A stretch of DNA of 64,000 bases, taken from positions 310,001-374,000 of the forward strand of contig NZ_QRZF01000006.1 of the NCBI RefSeq assembly GCF_003464595.1, in the 5' to 3' direction. The stretch's first letter is position 1. Each line of letters starts with the position of its first letter. The notes under the pieces were generated by a model that searched no databases, was not told the DNA's origin, and saw only the letters and a program-made list of their open reading frames with translations. Both the position numbers and the translations under genes were made by a program. Source of the stretch: Bacteroides intestinalis (lineage in GTDB: Bacteria > Bacteroidota > Bacteroidia > Bacteroidales > Bacteroidaceae). Below, in pieces: positions 37,261 through 46,729 of the stretch.

Positions 37261-37618
37261 TATCATTATCAAAAAACAATCCGGCAATAAAATTCACCAT
37301 CGGGTTGACGATGAGTTTTTTGCGGAAAGTAATTACTAATAAAACCAGCAGAAGATGGAAACAGGCGATGATGCTGAAGCTTACCATGAGTCCGCCTACG
37401 AGCGGATCTAAAATATAAGCCAGCGCAAACGACAAATAAAACAGTGCCACCATGCCTAAAATAATGACCACTGATAATAATATCAGGGCAGAAAGCAGGA
37501 TTGAGAGTTTCTCAGTTATTTCCAGTTTAGTATATTCTTTTTGTAGGTTCAGATATTTCTTAAACTCAATGAATAGCTGCTGGAGGTTGTCAATACTTCT
37601 ATCGTCTGCAAACATCAT
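37250..37618 (-). CDS. Small membrane protein, phage-holin-like superfamily
   Basis: 122 aa with a charged amphipathic N-terminus and two strong membrane helices (about 43-68 and 74-98) joined by a short loop, the plan of the holin-superfamily membrane proteins common in Bacteroidetes. An alternative start lies one codon downstream. It lies between YtxH and the small hypothetical gene. This group is often linked to envelope stress, but a specific job cannot be stated. Confidence 0.7.
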   Translation of the reverse strand: MMFADDRSIDNLQQLFIEFKKYLNLQKEYTKLEITEKLSILLSALILLSVVIILGMVALFYLSFALAYILDPLVGGLMVSFSIIACFHLLLVLLVITFRKKLIVNPMVNFIAGLFFDNDNEK

Positions 37619-37647
37619 AGTGGCTCTGTTTTTTTGTAGATTTTGTT

Positions 37648-37857
37648 TTATTCGGCTGCTTCGCCTTTAATTTCTGCTGCAATCTCGTCTACCAGATTTT
37701 CCATTTCGCTACGGTTCAGGCGAATTCCCTTTTTACGGAGGATTTCTGCAATTTTGTGACGAGTGTCTTCTCCTTTTTCGGGAGCAAATAAAATACCGAC
37801 GGCTGCGCCTACTGCTGCACCGCCCAGAAAAGCTACAAGTACATTTAATCCTTTCAT
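37648..37857 (-). CDS. YtxH domain protein
   Basis: 69 aa: a glycine/alanine-rich membrane helix (LVAFLGGAAVGAAVGILFAP) immediately followed by EKGEDTRHKI, the YtxH signature, and an amphipathic helical tail. It is a predicted inner-membrane protein and the first gene of a three-gene operon reading towards manA. YtxH proteins are associated with stress responses; no direct evidence here. Confidence 0.82.
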   Translation of the reverse strand: MKGLNVLVAFLGGAAVGAAVGILFAPEKGEDTRHKIAEILRKKGIRLNRSEMENLVDEIAAEIKGEAAE

Positions 37858-37990
37858 AATGTTCTCCTTTCTATTTTAAAGAGGTTAATACTACAAAACT
37901 AACATTTTTCTTTGAATAGTTGTTCACGTAACTTCTTTTTTTTGAATATATTTTTTTCATTTATTTTTTCTTATCCGGTTTCGAAAGAGA

Positions 37991-38080
37991 CCAACTCCGT
38001 GTCAACTCCCTACCAAGACCGTATCAAGTCCGTACTATAGACTACGGAGATGGTACGGACTTGACACGGTTCGGACTGGT
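37991..38080. repeat. Intergenic hairpin repeat, copy 2
   Basis: Words such as CCGTGTCAACTC and CCGTATCAAGTCCGTA on the left pair with TACGGACTTGACACGG on the right, around a short loop containing TATAG. It is related in words and layout to the element at 8108-8192. Outside the repeat, 37858-37990 and 38081-38186 show no gene. Confidence 0.6.
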
Positions 38081-38186
38081 TTCTATCGTAGGAAAAAAAG
38101 TGCGATTAGTTTAATTTAACTATAAGAGTAACGTTCAGATTGATTGTTCCGCGTACATTTGTCCTATTATTCGGAATATTAGCTAC

Positions 38187-38597
38187 ATGAAGATACGAAA
38201 GAGAAAGATATTTCTGATTATCGGGTTGGTAATGCTTGTACTGGCAGCTTGTAGTAATGTTGACGGCGATTTAGATAATAAGTGGCAGTTAAGGCAGTAT
38301 CAATATGCCGATGGTTCCATAGAACGGCAAGATAGCATCTTCTATAATTTTCAGAAAGGCAGTTTTTCTGCCATTTGTTTATTGAGAAATGGTAGTTATC
38401 AAACGTTTTTTGGGAATTATTCTTTGAAAGGAGATAAAATTTCTATTATTTTGCTGCCTGAAAGTGTAGAGTACGAAAGTTATGCATTCTATATGGGGTG
38501 GGAAAATGGAGAACGGACCTTCACAATAGAGGAACTCAGTTCCTCATCCCTCCGTTTGGAGCATGAAGGAGTACGATCTATATTCCGTAAATATTGA
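38187..38597 (+). CDS. Lipocalin-like lipoprotein
   Basis: A 136-aa lipoprotein (lipobox LAAC, Cys22). The mature part is predominantly beta-strand with a W-x-L start (NKWQLRQYQYADGSIERQDSIFYNFQKG), as in Bacteroides lipocalin-like proteins. No ligand is predictable. It precedes a SPOR-domain lipoprotein by about 50 bp and may be co-transcribed with it. Confidence 0.65.
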   Translation: MKIRKRKIFLIIGLVMLVLAACSNVDGDLDNKWQLRQYQYADGSIERQDSIFYNFQKGSFSAICLLRNGSYQTFFGNYSLKGDKISIILLPESVEYESYAFYMGWENGERTFTIEELSSSSLRLEHEGVRSIFRKY

Positions 38598-38646
38598 ATA
38601 TAGTTAAGATATTGATATAGAATTTATTAACAAAAATGATATGATT

Positions 38647-39153
38647 ATGAAAAAATTAGCAATTTTAGGAATGGGATTGTGTATTGCATTGGCATTCTCT
38701 TCTTGCAAATCGAGTGAAAGCGCTTATAAAAAAGCATATGAAAAGGCAAAACAACAGGAACTGGCAGAACCTCAGACTACTGAACCAGTGGAAGTAGCTC
38801 CGACAGTTACTGCTCCGGTAGAAGCAAGAGTAGTGGAAAGCACTCCGGTTGCAACTGCAGGTGTACGTCAGGAAAAAGTAGAAGTAGTATCCGGTGTAGG
38901 TGGTTTGAAAGATTACAGTGTGGTTTGTGGCAGTTTTGGTGTGAAAGCTAATGCTGAAAACCTGAAAAACTTCTTGGATAAGGAAGGTTACAATGCTGTT
39001 GTTGCTTTTAATTCAGATGCAGCTATGTATCGTGTAATTGTTAGTACTTTTAATGATAGAGCTTCTGCTGCCGATGCACGTGACGCTTTCAAGGCTAAAT
39101 ACTCAAACCGGAAGGATTTCCAAAGTTCTTGGTTATTGTATCGCCTTAAATAA
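38647..39153 (+). CDS. SPOR-domain lipoprotein
   Basis: A 168-aa lipoprotein from the ATG at 38647 (another ATG two codons upstream is possible) with lipobox FSSC (Cys20). A proline/valine/glutamate-rich linker (about 43-85) leads to a C-terminal SPOR domain (about 90-165: KDYSVVCGSFG, then YRVIVSTFNDRASAADARDAF). SPOR domains bind denuded peptidoglycan at division sites, so the protein probably tethers to septal cell wall in the periplasm. Confidence 0.88.
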   Translation: MKKLAILGMGLCIALAFSSCKSSESAYKKAYEKAKQQELAEPQTTEPVEVAPTVTAPVEARVVESTPVATAGVRQEKVEVVSGVGGLKDYSVVCGSFGVKANAENLKNFLDKEGYNAVVAFNSDAAMYRVIVSTFNDRASAADARDAFKAKYSNRKDFQSSWLLYRLK

Positions 39154-39204
39154 TTTGAATTCTTTTTGGTAATTAATAGAAAGGGAAACTCCTCTTTCAA
39201 AAAC

Positions 39205-39236
39205 AGGGCAGTAGCTGTGAAGTTACTGCCTTTTTG
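39205..39236 (+). terminator. Terminator after the SPOR gene
   Basis: GGCAGTA and TACTGCC form a stem (with AGC/GTT partly pairing inside), followed by TTTTTG. Confidence 0.82.
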
Positions 39237-39260
39237 TTTCCGATTTATGAAGTGAAATAG

Positions 39261-39309
39261 AGAAGTCTCGACCTGATGAAAGATTCAATCAGGGTCGAGA
39301 CTTCTTTTT
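39261..39309. terminator. Bidirectional terminator before the lyase gene
   Basis: AGAAGTCTCGACCTGAT pairs with ATCAGGGTCGAGACTTCT, followed by TTTTT on the plus strand and A-rich on the minus side. It probably ends the minus-strand lyase-fucosidase transcript. Confidence 0.88.
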
Positions 39310-39344
39310 GAGGGATTGTGTCAGTTAACTTTTATAAGGTCTGA

Positions 39345-41495
39345 TTATTTAAGCCGGATATCGAAAGCCTGGGTTCTTCCGGCATATATATCGCTATTGC
39401 CGAAGTCGCAATTGATAGTTCCTGATCGTTTGGGAGTATCTATTTTTACGGTTATGTTGGACTGTGTCTGCGCAGGATCAGCAATATGGAGTTTTATTTT
39501 ATCTTTATCAATCTTTTTGATGATTAGAGCACAGCCTTTGTCTACCTTTACTGTCATGTCTTTGTGGGTAAACTCTCCTGCATTATAAAAAATCATCTGC
39601 CAAACGTCTGTTTTCTTATTTCTGGCTGCCTGCACATTCTCTGTATTAGCCAGAATCTCAATATTATTTTTTTGCAGGTAACTCTTCATGTTTTCAGCTG
39701 TCCGGATACCAGGTGCAACGATATAAGCATAAGTGGCCTGTTCTGGTGTAATACCATGATTAACTCCAAGTGTGAATATCTTTTTTCGGATGATATCTTT
39801 GGAAGTGGTATGGTTGATATCGTACCAGTTCCCTTCTTGTTGTTGATTGGATACAAAGACTTGTTGCCCCTTTGGCAATATGTATCCTATCTTGTTGTGT
39901 AGAATCCATTCGGGAGAGGTGTACTCGGAAGTACCATCTTGGATATCAGAGAGCTTTCCTTTCTGACAGATAATGGGATTCTCTGTAGAAGACAGGCATT
40001 GATTGATAGTTGTAAATACGGAATGTGGTGATGTGGAATGTATCCCCGCACCCAGGCATACGACTTCATTGTCGAAAAAGAACCATGCTTTGTGTGCACT
40101 TGTATTGATTTCAGCATAGGAATCTGTGTATGAATAAACAGATGCTCCGTATAAACTGTCGGATACACCTCCGGCAAAAGTCGAAGTTCCCGGAGTTTGC
40201 CAGTCACTGGCTGCCATGGGAATTTCATCAAGTTGCGGGGCCGTTGTACCGGGAATGCGTGCCCAGTTCCAGACAGGAAAGATTTCGGCATATTCATCTC
40301 CGTCGACTACAATGTTCGTACATCCGTCGGACATAAAGTAAGTCTTCAGATTTTCTCCGTTTCCATATTCGCAACGTGCAGTACGGGTAGATGCCATGCG
40401 AACGTCGAAAGCGTATGTGGGACGTATATGGAGAGTATAATCTCCTCTGAAGTAGTGAGTATGTTTAGACGTGAGTGCATGGTTGGCCGGTTGCTTTCCA
40501 TCCAGACGGGCGATAATATCCTTAAATTCATTGGCATGATCCGGATCTAATTCAATCATACGTTTGGCGAATAAAGCTGTATGTATCTTCTTTGTGACGC
40601 CGGGACGGCTTACACCTCTCCCTAGTACATCAAATAGCATATATTGCCCCCGTATGGTAGCATAATAGGTCTCGCGCATGAATTTGCTGAGCAATGCTAA
40701 CTTGTCTTGAGGAATTGCATACTGGGTACCTTTGGTATACATAGCTATTTGGGTAACCCCTTTCAGGATTTCATCTCCATATCCGCCAATATAAAGTTGT
40801 CTGCCATGTTGAAAATAGCTGTTGTCGTGTTGAAATCCTTCTTTTGTAGTATATACGATGGGATTGTAAACATTCTCGAGTGCCACTTTCAGGTCTGTTT
40901 CATTTTTGGAAAGACATGCGCGATATATCCAGTGCAAGGCAATGTCCGTACGATTGGCGCCAGTCCACTTGGCAGGATCGCCTCCGTCAGTTTTGATTCT
41001 TTCCAATATTTTGTTTTCCAACTCCGTATTCAGGTGTTTTTCACCTATACGCATTTGTATGAGTAATACTCCCAAACGTTGAGGTTCTGCTATTTGGTTA
41101 TACCACCAGTTATGACACCAGGGATTACGTTCATGCCAGTATTCCAAGCCTTTCTCTATTTTAGTGAAGAGGCTTTCATCCTTGTAATATTTATTTTTAG
41201 GATTTGTATAAGCAAAGGCAAAATCGTACAGGCGGTCGACGTGTTCCAGAGGAGGCCACTTTGTACGCTGAATACTGCCATAATCTACATCTGTGAATGA
41301 GCCGTCAGTCTCGTTGTATTTCTTTAAGGCTTCATCAATAGAGGGATTTTTTGCAAAGTCAAGCCTGATTTTCTGCATCAGTACTTCAAATTCATCCTCG
41401 TTGTCCGGAAGATTGCTATTTGTGGCTACGCTTGCTTTTACCGATATAATACTGCTTATAAAAAGCAAAATTATAAGGTGGATTTTATTTTTCAT
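39345..41495 (-). CDS. Polysaccharide lyase, family 8-like
   Basis: A 716-aa secreted protein (ATG at 41495; the open frame extends to a TTG at 41507). The catalytic His/Tyr pair of PL8 is visible: His230 in FQHGRQ and Tyr239 in IGGYG, nine residues apart as in chondroitin AC and hyaluronate lyases. The alpha-barrel also has NWWYNQIAEPQRLG and an arginine-rich FDVLGRGVSRPG, followed by a large C-terminal beta-sandwich part. PL8 enzymes cleave uronic-acid polymers by beta-elimination (hyaluronan, chondroitin, xanthan). The GH105 next door would remove the unsaturated sugar created. The real substrate is not known; fucosidases in the operon argue against plain glycosaminoglycan. Confidence 0.8.
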   Translation of the reverse strand: MKNKIHLIILLFISSIISVKASVATNSNLPDNEDEFEVLMQKIRLDFAKNPSIDEALKKYNETDGSFTDVDYGSIQRTKWPPLEHVDRLYDFAFAYTNPKNKYYKDESLFTKIEKGLEYWHERNPWCHNWWYNQIAEPQRLGVLLIQMRIGEKHLNTELENKILERIKTDGGDPAKWTGANRTDIALHWIYRACLSKNETDLKVALENVYNPIVYTTKEGFQHDNSYFQHGRQLYIGGYGDEILKGVTQIAMYTKGTQYAIPQDKLALLSKFMRETYYATIRGQYMLFDVLGRGVSRPGVTKKIHTALFAKRMIELDPDHANEFKDIIARLDGKQPANHALTSKHTHYFRGDYTLHIRPTYAFDVRMASTRTARCEYGNGENLKTYFMSDGCTNIVVDGDEYAEIFPVWNWARIPGTTAPQLDEIPMAASDWQTPGTSTFAGGVSDSLYGASVYSYTDSYAEINTSAHKAWFFFDNEVVCLGAGIHSTSPHSVFTTINQCLSSTENPIICQKGKLSDIQDGTSEYTSPEWILHNKIGYILPKGQQVFVSNQQQEGNWYDINHTTSKDIIRKKIFTLGVNHGITPEQATYAYIVAPGIRTAENMKSYLQKNNIEILANTENVQAARNKKTDVWQMIFYNAGEFTHKDMTVKVDKGCALIIKKIDKDKIKLHIADPAQTQSNITVKIDTPKRSGTINCDFGNSDIYAGRTQAFDIRLK

Positions 41496-41540
41496 ATTGT
41501 TTTTCAAGTTACTATTTTTATGTTATGATCATTCTTTATT

Positions 41541-42650
41541 TTACTTGGCCATTTTGTAGATTTGGTTGCCTGCTAACAGGAATGCGCCTACACCATACAC
41601 CTCGGTCATTTCGCGGGTCACTTTCTTTGGATCGGCGCCGATGGGCTGTACATAGCCCAGCTTTCCATCCTTTTCTACAGCTTTTACCAAGGCTTTCCAT
41701 CCTTTTTCTATGGCAGGCATAAAGGTTGCTTTATCTAATAATCCTTCATTTACACCATAAGCTAAGGCATATACGATGAAGCCGGTGGCACTTGTTTCGG
41801 GTGAAGGATATGAGTCCGGATCCAGTAAACTGGCGTGCCAATATCCGTCTTTTCCTTGTAATTGAATGATACGATTGGACAAGGTAATGAATAAATCCTG
41901 GTAGAACTGGCGGTGCATATTATTTCGGGGCAAAGTCTGCAAGATTTCGCAAAGACCTCCCAGTACCCAACCGTTTCCACGACCCCAGAATACTTTTGTG
42001 CCGTTAGCTTCTTTTTGGTTGAAATAACGGTGGTCTCTGTAGAATAATTTTTCTTCTTTATCAAACAAATAGTCGTAGGTAGCTTTATATTCCCGGTTCA
42101 TGAATTCAATGTACTTCCAATCATCGGTCAGCATATACATTTTAGCATAGACAGGAGGTGCCATGAATAAAGCATCGCACCATGACCAACGTTCCAGGCT
42201 TGCCATATTCCTGTAATCCAGTTCCAGTGTACTGGCTGACGGATGATTGATCACAAATTCTGTACGTGCCAGTGTAGGAAGCCACATATTCCGGTCGTGA
42301 TATTTCTGGTACATATCCAGGAATACCTGTCCCACAGCTATATGATCTGCATGATACATGTATTTTCCTACCTGCCAGGCGTTACGGCGGCCTATTTTCA
42401 TCAACCATTCATAGTAAGAACTGTCTTTGTCTTCTTTTTCGGTTAACTCGGCCCAATCTATCATGCCCATGTACAATGCGGCATATGTCCAGTTCAGATC
42501 ATCATGTTCATTCCCCTTTGCCGGATTGGCTATTTGCCAATCAGCAACACTTTTCATGATAGATTTTATATCAGTTTTGTTGAAACTGTTTTGTCCATAT
42601 GAGTAAATCGCTACTATGGACAAAATGGAATAAATAATTAAACGCTTCAT
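41541..42650 (-). CDS. GH105 unsaturated uronyl hydrolase
   Basis: A 369-aa alpha/alpha-barrel hydrolase that removes the 4,5-unsaturated uronic acid left by lyases. The start at 42650 gives a signal peptide (ends YSYGQ). Family motifs are DDLNWTYAALYMG, RWSWCDALFMAPP with the probable catalytic Asp159, FWGRGNGWVLGGL and DGYWHASLLDPDSYPSPETSATGF. It follows GH29 and precedes the lyase, so the three likely act in sequence in the periplasm. GH88 is the nearest alternative family. Confidence 0.87.
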   Translation of the reverse strand: MKRLIIYSILSIVAIYSYGQNSFNKTDIKSIMKSVADWQIANPAKGNEHDDLNWTYAALYMGMIDWAELTEKEDKDSSYYEWLMKIGRRNAWQVGKYMYHADHIAVGQVFLDMYQKYHDRNMWLPTLARTEFVINHPSASTLELDYRNMASLERWSWCDALFMAPPVYAKMYMLTDDWKYIEFMNREYKATYDYLFDKEEKLFYRDHRYFNQKEANGTKVFWGRGNGWVLGGLCEILQTLPRNNMHRQFYQDLFITLSNRIIQLQGKDGYWHASLLDPDSYPSPETSATGFIVYALAYGVNEGLLDKATFMPAIEKGWKALVKAVEKDGKLGYVQPIGADPKKVTREMTEVYGVGAFLLAGNQIYKMAK

Positions 42651-42660
42651 ATTTCTTTTT

Positions 42661-44094
42661 TTAAGTAAGTGCTTCATGGTATTTATTAGTAGATGTTTTA
42701 GAGGATTTTATTTCCAGTTTTATGACGAAAGGTTCTTGGAAATCCTGTTTAGGTACTCCCACGTTATATTCATTGCGGGCAGTCTCTGTAACTTTCATTT
42801 TCTCTCCATTCAGCAATACGGCATTGATAATTTGGGTTTCTTTCGGAACTTTTACTGTGAGTTGCTTGGAATAAGGACGATTGAATACTATCATATAAAC
42901 GCTATTCTTTTTACGTGTATAATATCCCCAGTCCTGTTTTTCCCAACCTGCATAATCACAGGCATATATGCATTCCCCATTTTTCTGCATCCATTTGCCT
43001 ATGGCTTTTGCAATCTCTTTTTCCTCGGTACGAAAATCTCCGTCAGCTTGTGGACCGAAATTTACTACCATATTTCCACCCATAGATACAGCATGGACGA
43101 TTCTTTCCAACACTTCGACCGGATTCTTTACATAGCTCAAAGACCAGTCCTTGTGATAACCCCATTGGTTTTCAGGAAGGGTCATACACGCTTCCCAGTC
43201 CCATTTGGTCACTTGCAGGTCCTTTACAGGATCGGGGAGGCGACGTTCATAAGCTGATTCGTAATCTCCCATAAGATGTCCGTTGCTGTCAAAGTGCCTT
43301 TTGCCGTAATCATCGGCACGTAGTCGGCTGTTGACTGTAACGCCAGGAATGAGTTCTTTCAACATACGTTCTGCATGTGCGGTCCACCAACCGTTCTTCT
43401 TGATACTTTCATCCCAGGTTCCGTCGAACCAGAAATCTTTGACAGTGGGATAGCGGGTGGCAAGTTCTTTAAGCTGGTTGTCGGTGAATGCCAGGAAGCG
43501 CTGAAAGGCGATCTCGTCTTCTTGGTTTTTGATACTGTAGCGCCAGTCCGGGTGACTCCAGTCCATAACGGAAAAGTAGAAATGTACATCGATACCCACT
43601 TCGTTGTAGGCTTTCACTAATTCTCCCAAAATATCCCTTTTGTATGGGGTATTAGCTACGGTGTATTCTGTAAACTTACTTGGCCACAGACAGAAACCTT
43701 CGTGGTGTTTAGTCGTAATTTTGACGTATTTCACTCCCATGTCTTTGGCCATTTTAGCCCACTTCTTTGCATCGAAATTCTGTGGATTCCATTGTTTCAT
43801 AAGTTGTAGCCATTCTTCAGCAGGGACTTTTGCCCATGACTTGAGCCATTCGGCAGCCCCGTTATATACCTGACCGTTCCATTCTCCTCCGGGAATGGCG
43901 TACAATCCCCAATGAATAAATGCTCCCAGCCGGTTTTCACGGAACTTTTGCATGGCTGCGTCATATCGCTTTCCTAAACGGTCTGCACCGTATTGTAGCT
44001 CTATCTCCTGTTCGGCAGGCAAGAGCTTTTGTGCCTGCATCGGGAATGAAAACAGAGACAGGATAGTAAAAGCAATTAAATGTAGTTTTTTCAT
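42661..44094 (-). CDS. GH29 alpha-L-fucosidase
   Basis: A 477-aa retaining fucosidase with a cleavable signal peptide (ends MQAQ). Catalytic-domain motifs are FIHWGLYAIPGGEWNG, the KHHEGFCLWPSK segment, the nucleophile Asp224 in FWFDGTWD, and GGNMVVNFGPQADG. A small C-terminal beta domain follows (about 385-470). It should release L-fucose in the periplasm. It is the second gene of the GH95-GH29-GH105-lyase operon. Confidence 0.92.
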   Translation of the reverse strand: MKKLHLIAFTILSLFSFPMQAQKLLPAEQEIELQYGADRLGKRYDAAMQKFRENRLGAFIHWGLYAIPGGEWNGQVYNGAAEWLKSWAKVPAEEWLQLMKQWNPQNFDAKKWAKMAKDMGVKYVKITTKHHEGFCLWPSKFTEYTVANTPYKRDILGELVKAYNEVGIDVHFYFSVMDWSHPDWRYSIKNQEDEIAFQRFLAFTDNQLKELATRYPTVKDFWFDGTWDESIKKNGWWTAHAERMLKELIPGVTVNSRLRADDYGKRHFDSNGHLMGDYESAYERRLPDPVKDLQVTKWDWEACMTLPENQWGYHKDWSLSYVKNPVEVLERIVHAVSMGGNMVVNFGPQADGDFRTEEKEIAKAIGKWMQKNGECIYACDYAGWEKQDWGYYTRKKNSVYMIVFNRPYSKQLTVKVPKETQIINAVLLNGEKMKVTETARNEYNVGVPKQDFQEPFVIKLEIKSSKTSTNKYHEALT

Positions 44095-44123
44095 AATACT
44101 GTTAATGATAAATGATTGAAGTG

Positions 44124-46502
44124 TTAGAAAATGATTTCATATATTTCTCCTTTTCGGGTATTGAATTCAAAGATATCATTACCGGAAAGTTTGATTTTAA
44201 TTGGTTTGTTATACTTGTCGGTCACTTGTGCACTTGCTGCTTTGCAGTATTTTATCCGGCAAAGCTCTCCTTTATTAGATATAATCCGGATACTCCGGAT
44301 TGCACCGTTTTCCCATGTGGCTGAGACTTGGAAGTTCCCACGTGCCATTAGTCCGTTGAAGCTCCCTTTATCCCAATTATCCGGGATGGCGGGTAAGGGT
44401 TCAATATATCCCTCATGGCTTTGTAGTAGCATTTCCGCTACTCCGGCAGTAGCTCCGAAATTAGCATCTATTTGAAAAGGAGGATGAGAACCCCATAAGT
44501 TTTCTAAGGTTCCGTAAGTCAGAATGTCTTGATATAGTTTATAGGCACGGTTGCCGTTTTTTGCTCGTGCCCATAGGTTTTGCCTGTGAGCCATGGCCCA
44601 TCCTGTTGATTTGTCACCTCGCTCTTTCAGAGTTACTTTGGCTGCTTCTAACCATTCCGGGGTGCCGGCATTAATAATGGTTCCAGGGTACATAGCGCAT
44701 AGCTGGGATATATGCCGGTGCTGGTATTGTCCGATTTCTCCATATTTCTTTTCCTCGCGGAATTCTTTTATTTGGCCGGATTCACCAATCAATATAGCAT
44801 CTAATTTTCCGATTTGTTCTTTTACAGTTTTCAGGAACGGATCTTTAACTTTCAGAATCTCGGCAGCATGCAATAAGTCACGGTATGTCTCCAGAATCAT
44901 ACTTTGGTCGAATATGCATCCTTTAGATCGATAATAAACCTGTTGGTGAACCTGTTCCGGTGAAAAAGACGGATCTACCAGTAACGTTCCGTCAGGTTGG
45001 GGTTTCAATGTTTTGGACAGGAATTTGGCCATGCCCATAAGTGCCGGATAGACATGATCTTTCAGTAGTTGTTTATCACGGGTGAAATCATAGTAATCCC
45101 AGAATAGTTTGGTTGTGAAACCTCCTGTTCCCGGGCCAGAATGTCCTCCGGGACCTTCTATGGCAAATGCCGTAGCTCCGGTACCGATTGTCCAGCCATT
45201 TTCTTCGGCTATCGGGTTTAGTGCTTCCGGATTGTTTTGAGTGATATAATCAACTGCTTTTTGAGTTGCAGCTTTGCGGAATGCTTCATTATAGTCCGCA
45301 TATGGGATAAAGAGTTCAGTCAGATTTGTATTGAATACCGGCCAATAGTTCATTTGTACATTTACATTGTGCCAGTATCCTCCGGACCAGGGAGCAAACT
45401 CATATTGGTTCCAGGCACCTTGCAAGTTGGGGGGAAGAGAGCCTCGGCGTGAAGAAGCTATCAACAAATAGCGTCCATATTGGAAAAAGAGTTCTTCCAA
45501 GTATGCATCGCGTTTTCCGTTGCGGTACTGGTATAGTAACTTGTCAGTAGGGATAGAGGGGATATCTTCTGTCAATTGGAAATCAACTCTATTGAAGAGT
45601 TGTTGATAGTCAGCAATGTGTTCATTGCGCAGGACTTCATACCCCTTCTCTACAGCTCTCCCAATACATTCAGAAACTTGTTTATGCGGATGGGTGTTGC
45701 CTTTGAATTTTTCTGCATTTGGTAAAAGAAAGACACTGTCTTTCAGTTGGTAAGAAGTGGCAGCGGATATGTATAGTATTACGCTGTCGGCTTTGCTTAT
45801 ATCTATAGTGCTGTTGTTCTCACCCTTGTTTGAGCAGGAGAGTGTTCCCCCATAATTCACTACTTTTATTTGCCCTTCGTAAGGTAAATGGAAGTATTGG
45901 ATTTCTCCTTTCAATGTTATGAGGTCTTTTTCGGCGTGTACTTGTCCGCTACGTCCGGTTTGTTCATCATTAAACGAATGCAGGTACGGCAAGACCGGGC
46001 GAAGTGTAAATGACACCTTACCCGGTTGACTGGCTTTTAATTTTACAGCAATTATATTGGCAGGATAGCTGGCAAAGTATTCTCTGGCATATTCTATTCC
46101 CTCATGTTTGTAGTTTACAGTGGAAATTGCATCATTTAAGCGTAGTGCGCGCTTGTAATCTTGTGCATAGTTATGATGAATATCCAGGTAGATTTCTGCG
46201 AAGTTAGTGAATCCTCCCATACCATAGGCACCCTTGTTACCCATCGTTTTCTCTGCTAATTGGATACGTTCTACATCAGTTCGTCCGAAGATGCAGACTC
46301 CCATAGCACCATTCCCAATGGGGAGTGACCATTTCTCCCAATCTTCATCATAAGGAAATCCTCTTGCTGCGATTTGGCTAAAGTTTCCCCCACGGTTGTA
46401 TGCCGGGCGATTGTACCATAATGTGTATTCTTTATTTGACTCAGCACCTTGTATGCTTAACGTTGATAAAAACAATAGTATTGATAAGAAAATTCCTTTC
46501 AT
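44124..46502 (-). CDS. GH95 alpha-L-fucosidase (or related alpha-L-galactosidase)
   Basis: A 792-aa inverting enzyme with signal peptide (ends IQGAES), an N-terminal beta-super-sandwich starting LWYNRPAYNRGG, and an alpha/alpha barrel. Family motifs are WSLPIGNGAMGVCIFG, NLQGAWNQYEFAPWSGGYWHNVNVQMNYW in two pieces, GDKSTGWAMAHRQNLWAR, and PPFQIDANFG with the probable catalytic Asp679. GH95 members remove alpha-1,2-L-fucose or alpha-L-galactose. It is the first gene of the operon, facing HTCS2 across a divergent promoter region. Confidence 0.92.
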   Translation of the reverse strand: MKGIFLSILLFLSTLSIQGAESNKEYTLWYNRPAYNRGGNFSQIAARGFPYDEDWEKWSLPIGNGAMGVCIFGRTDVERIQLAEKTMGNKGAYGMGGFTNFAEIYLDIHHNYAQDYKRALRLNDAISTVNYKHEGIEYAREYFASYPANIIAVKLKASQPGKVSFTLRPVLPYLHSFNDEQTGRSGQVHAEKDLITLKGEIQYFHLPYEGQIKVVNYGGTLSCSNKGENNSTIDISKADSVILYISAATSYQLKDSVFLLPNAEKFKGNTHPHKQVSECIGRAVEKGYEVLRNEHIADYQQLFNRVDFQLTEDIPSIPTDKLLYQYRNGKRDAYLEELFFQYGRYLLIASSRRGSLPPNLQGAWNQYEFAPWSGGYWHNVNVQMNYWPVFNTNLTELFIPYADYNEAFRKAATQKAVDYITQNNPEALNPIAEENGWTIGTGATAFAIEGPGGHSGPGTGGFTTKLFWDYYDFTRDKQLLKDHVYPALMGMAKFLSKTLKPQPDGTLLVDPSFSPEQVHQQVYYRSKGCIFDQSMILETYRDLLHAAEILKVKDPFLKTVKEQIGKLDAILIGESGQIKEFREEKKYGEIGQYQHRHISQLCAMYPGTIINAGTPEWLEAAKVTLKERGDKSTGWAMAHRQNLWARAKNGNRAYKLYQDILTYGTLENLWGSHPPFQIDANFGATAGVAEMLLQSHEGYIEPLPAIPDNWDKGSFNGLMARGNFQVSATWENGAIRSIRIISNKGELCRIKYCKAASAQVTDKYNKPIKIKLSGNDIFEFNTRKGEIYEIIF

Positions 46503-46729
46503 GGCTTTCTGTATTTTGATTTTAAGATTAGTGCAAAGGTATAGAAAATTTCAAAGTAGCTCTCTTTGATACATTTCATTTTTAGATGATTACACAATTT
46601 GTGCTACAAAAATGGACGTTATTGGCATAGCTTGAAACTATTAAAACCGAGAAAACTATAATTTTAATAGTTTATTTGCCTTATTTGAATTATTTCTATA
46701 GTTTTGCTTTTGAGAAATTAATAATTTAT
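46503..46729. promoter_or_regulatory. Divergent promoter region between GH95 and HTCS2
   Basis: On the minus strand TACCTTTG (46541-46534) is a good -7 box for the GH95 operon. ACAATTTGTGCTAC (46594-46607) recurs with one change before the SusC gene at 58994-59007, so it may be an HTCS2 or shared regulator site. No HTCS1-type repeat is present. Confidence 0.5.

Noticed and set aside
46503..46729. A copy of the GTGGACAAA direct repeat before the fucosidase operon
   Set aside because: I looked for it and did not find it, so HTCS2 must recognise a different sequence.
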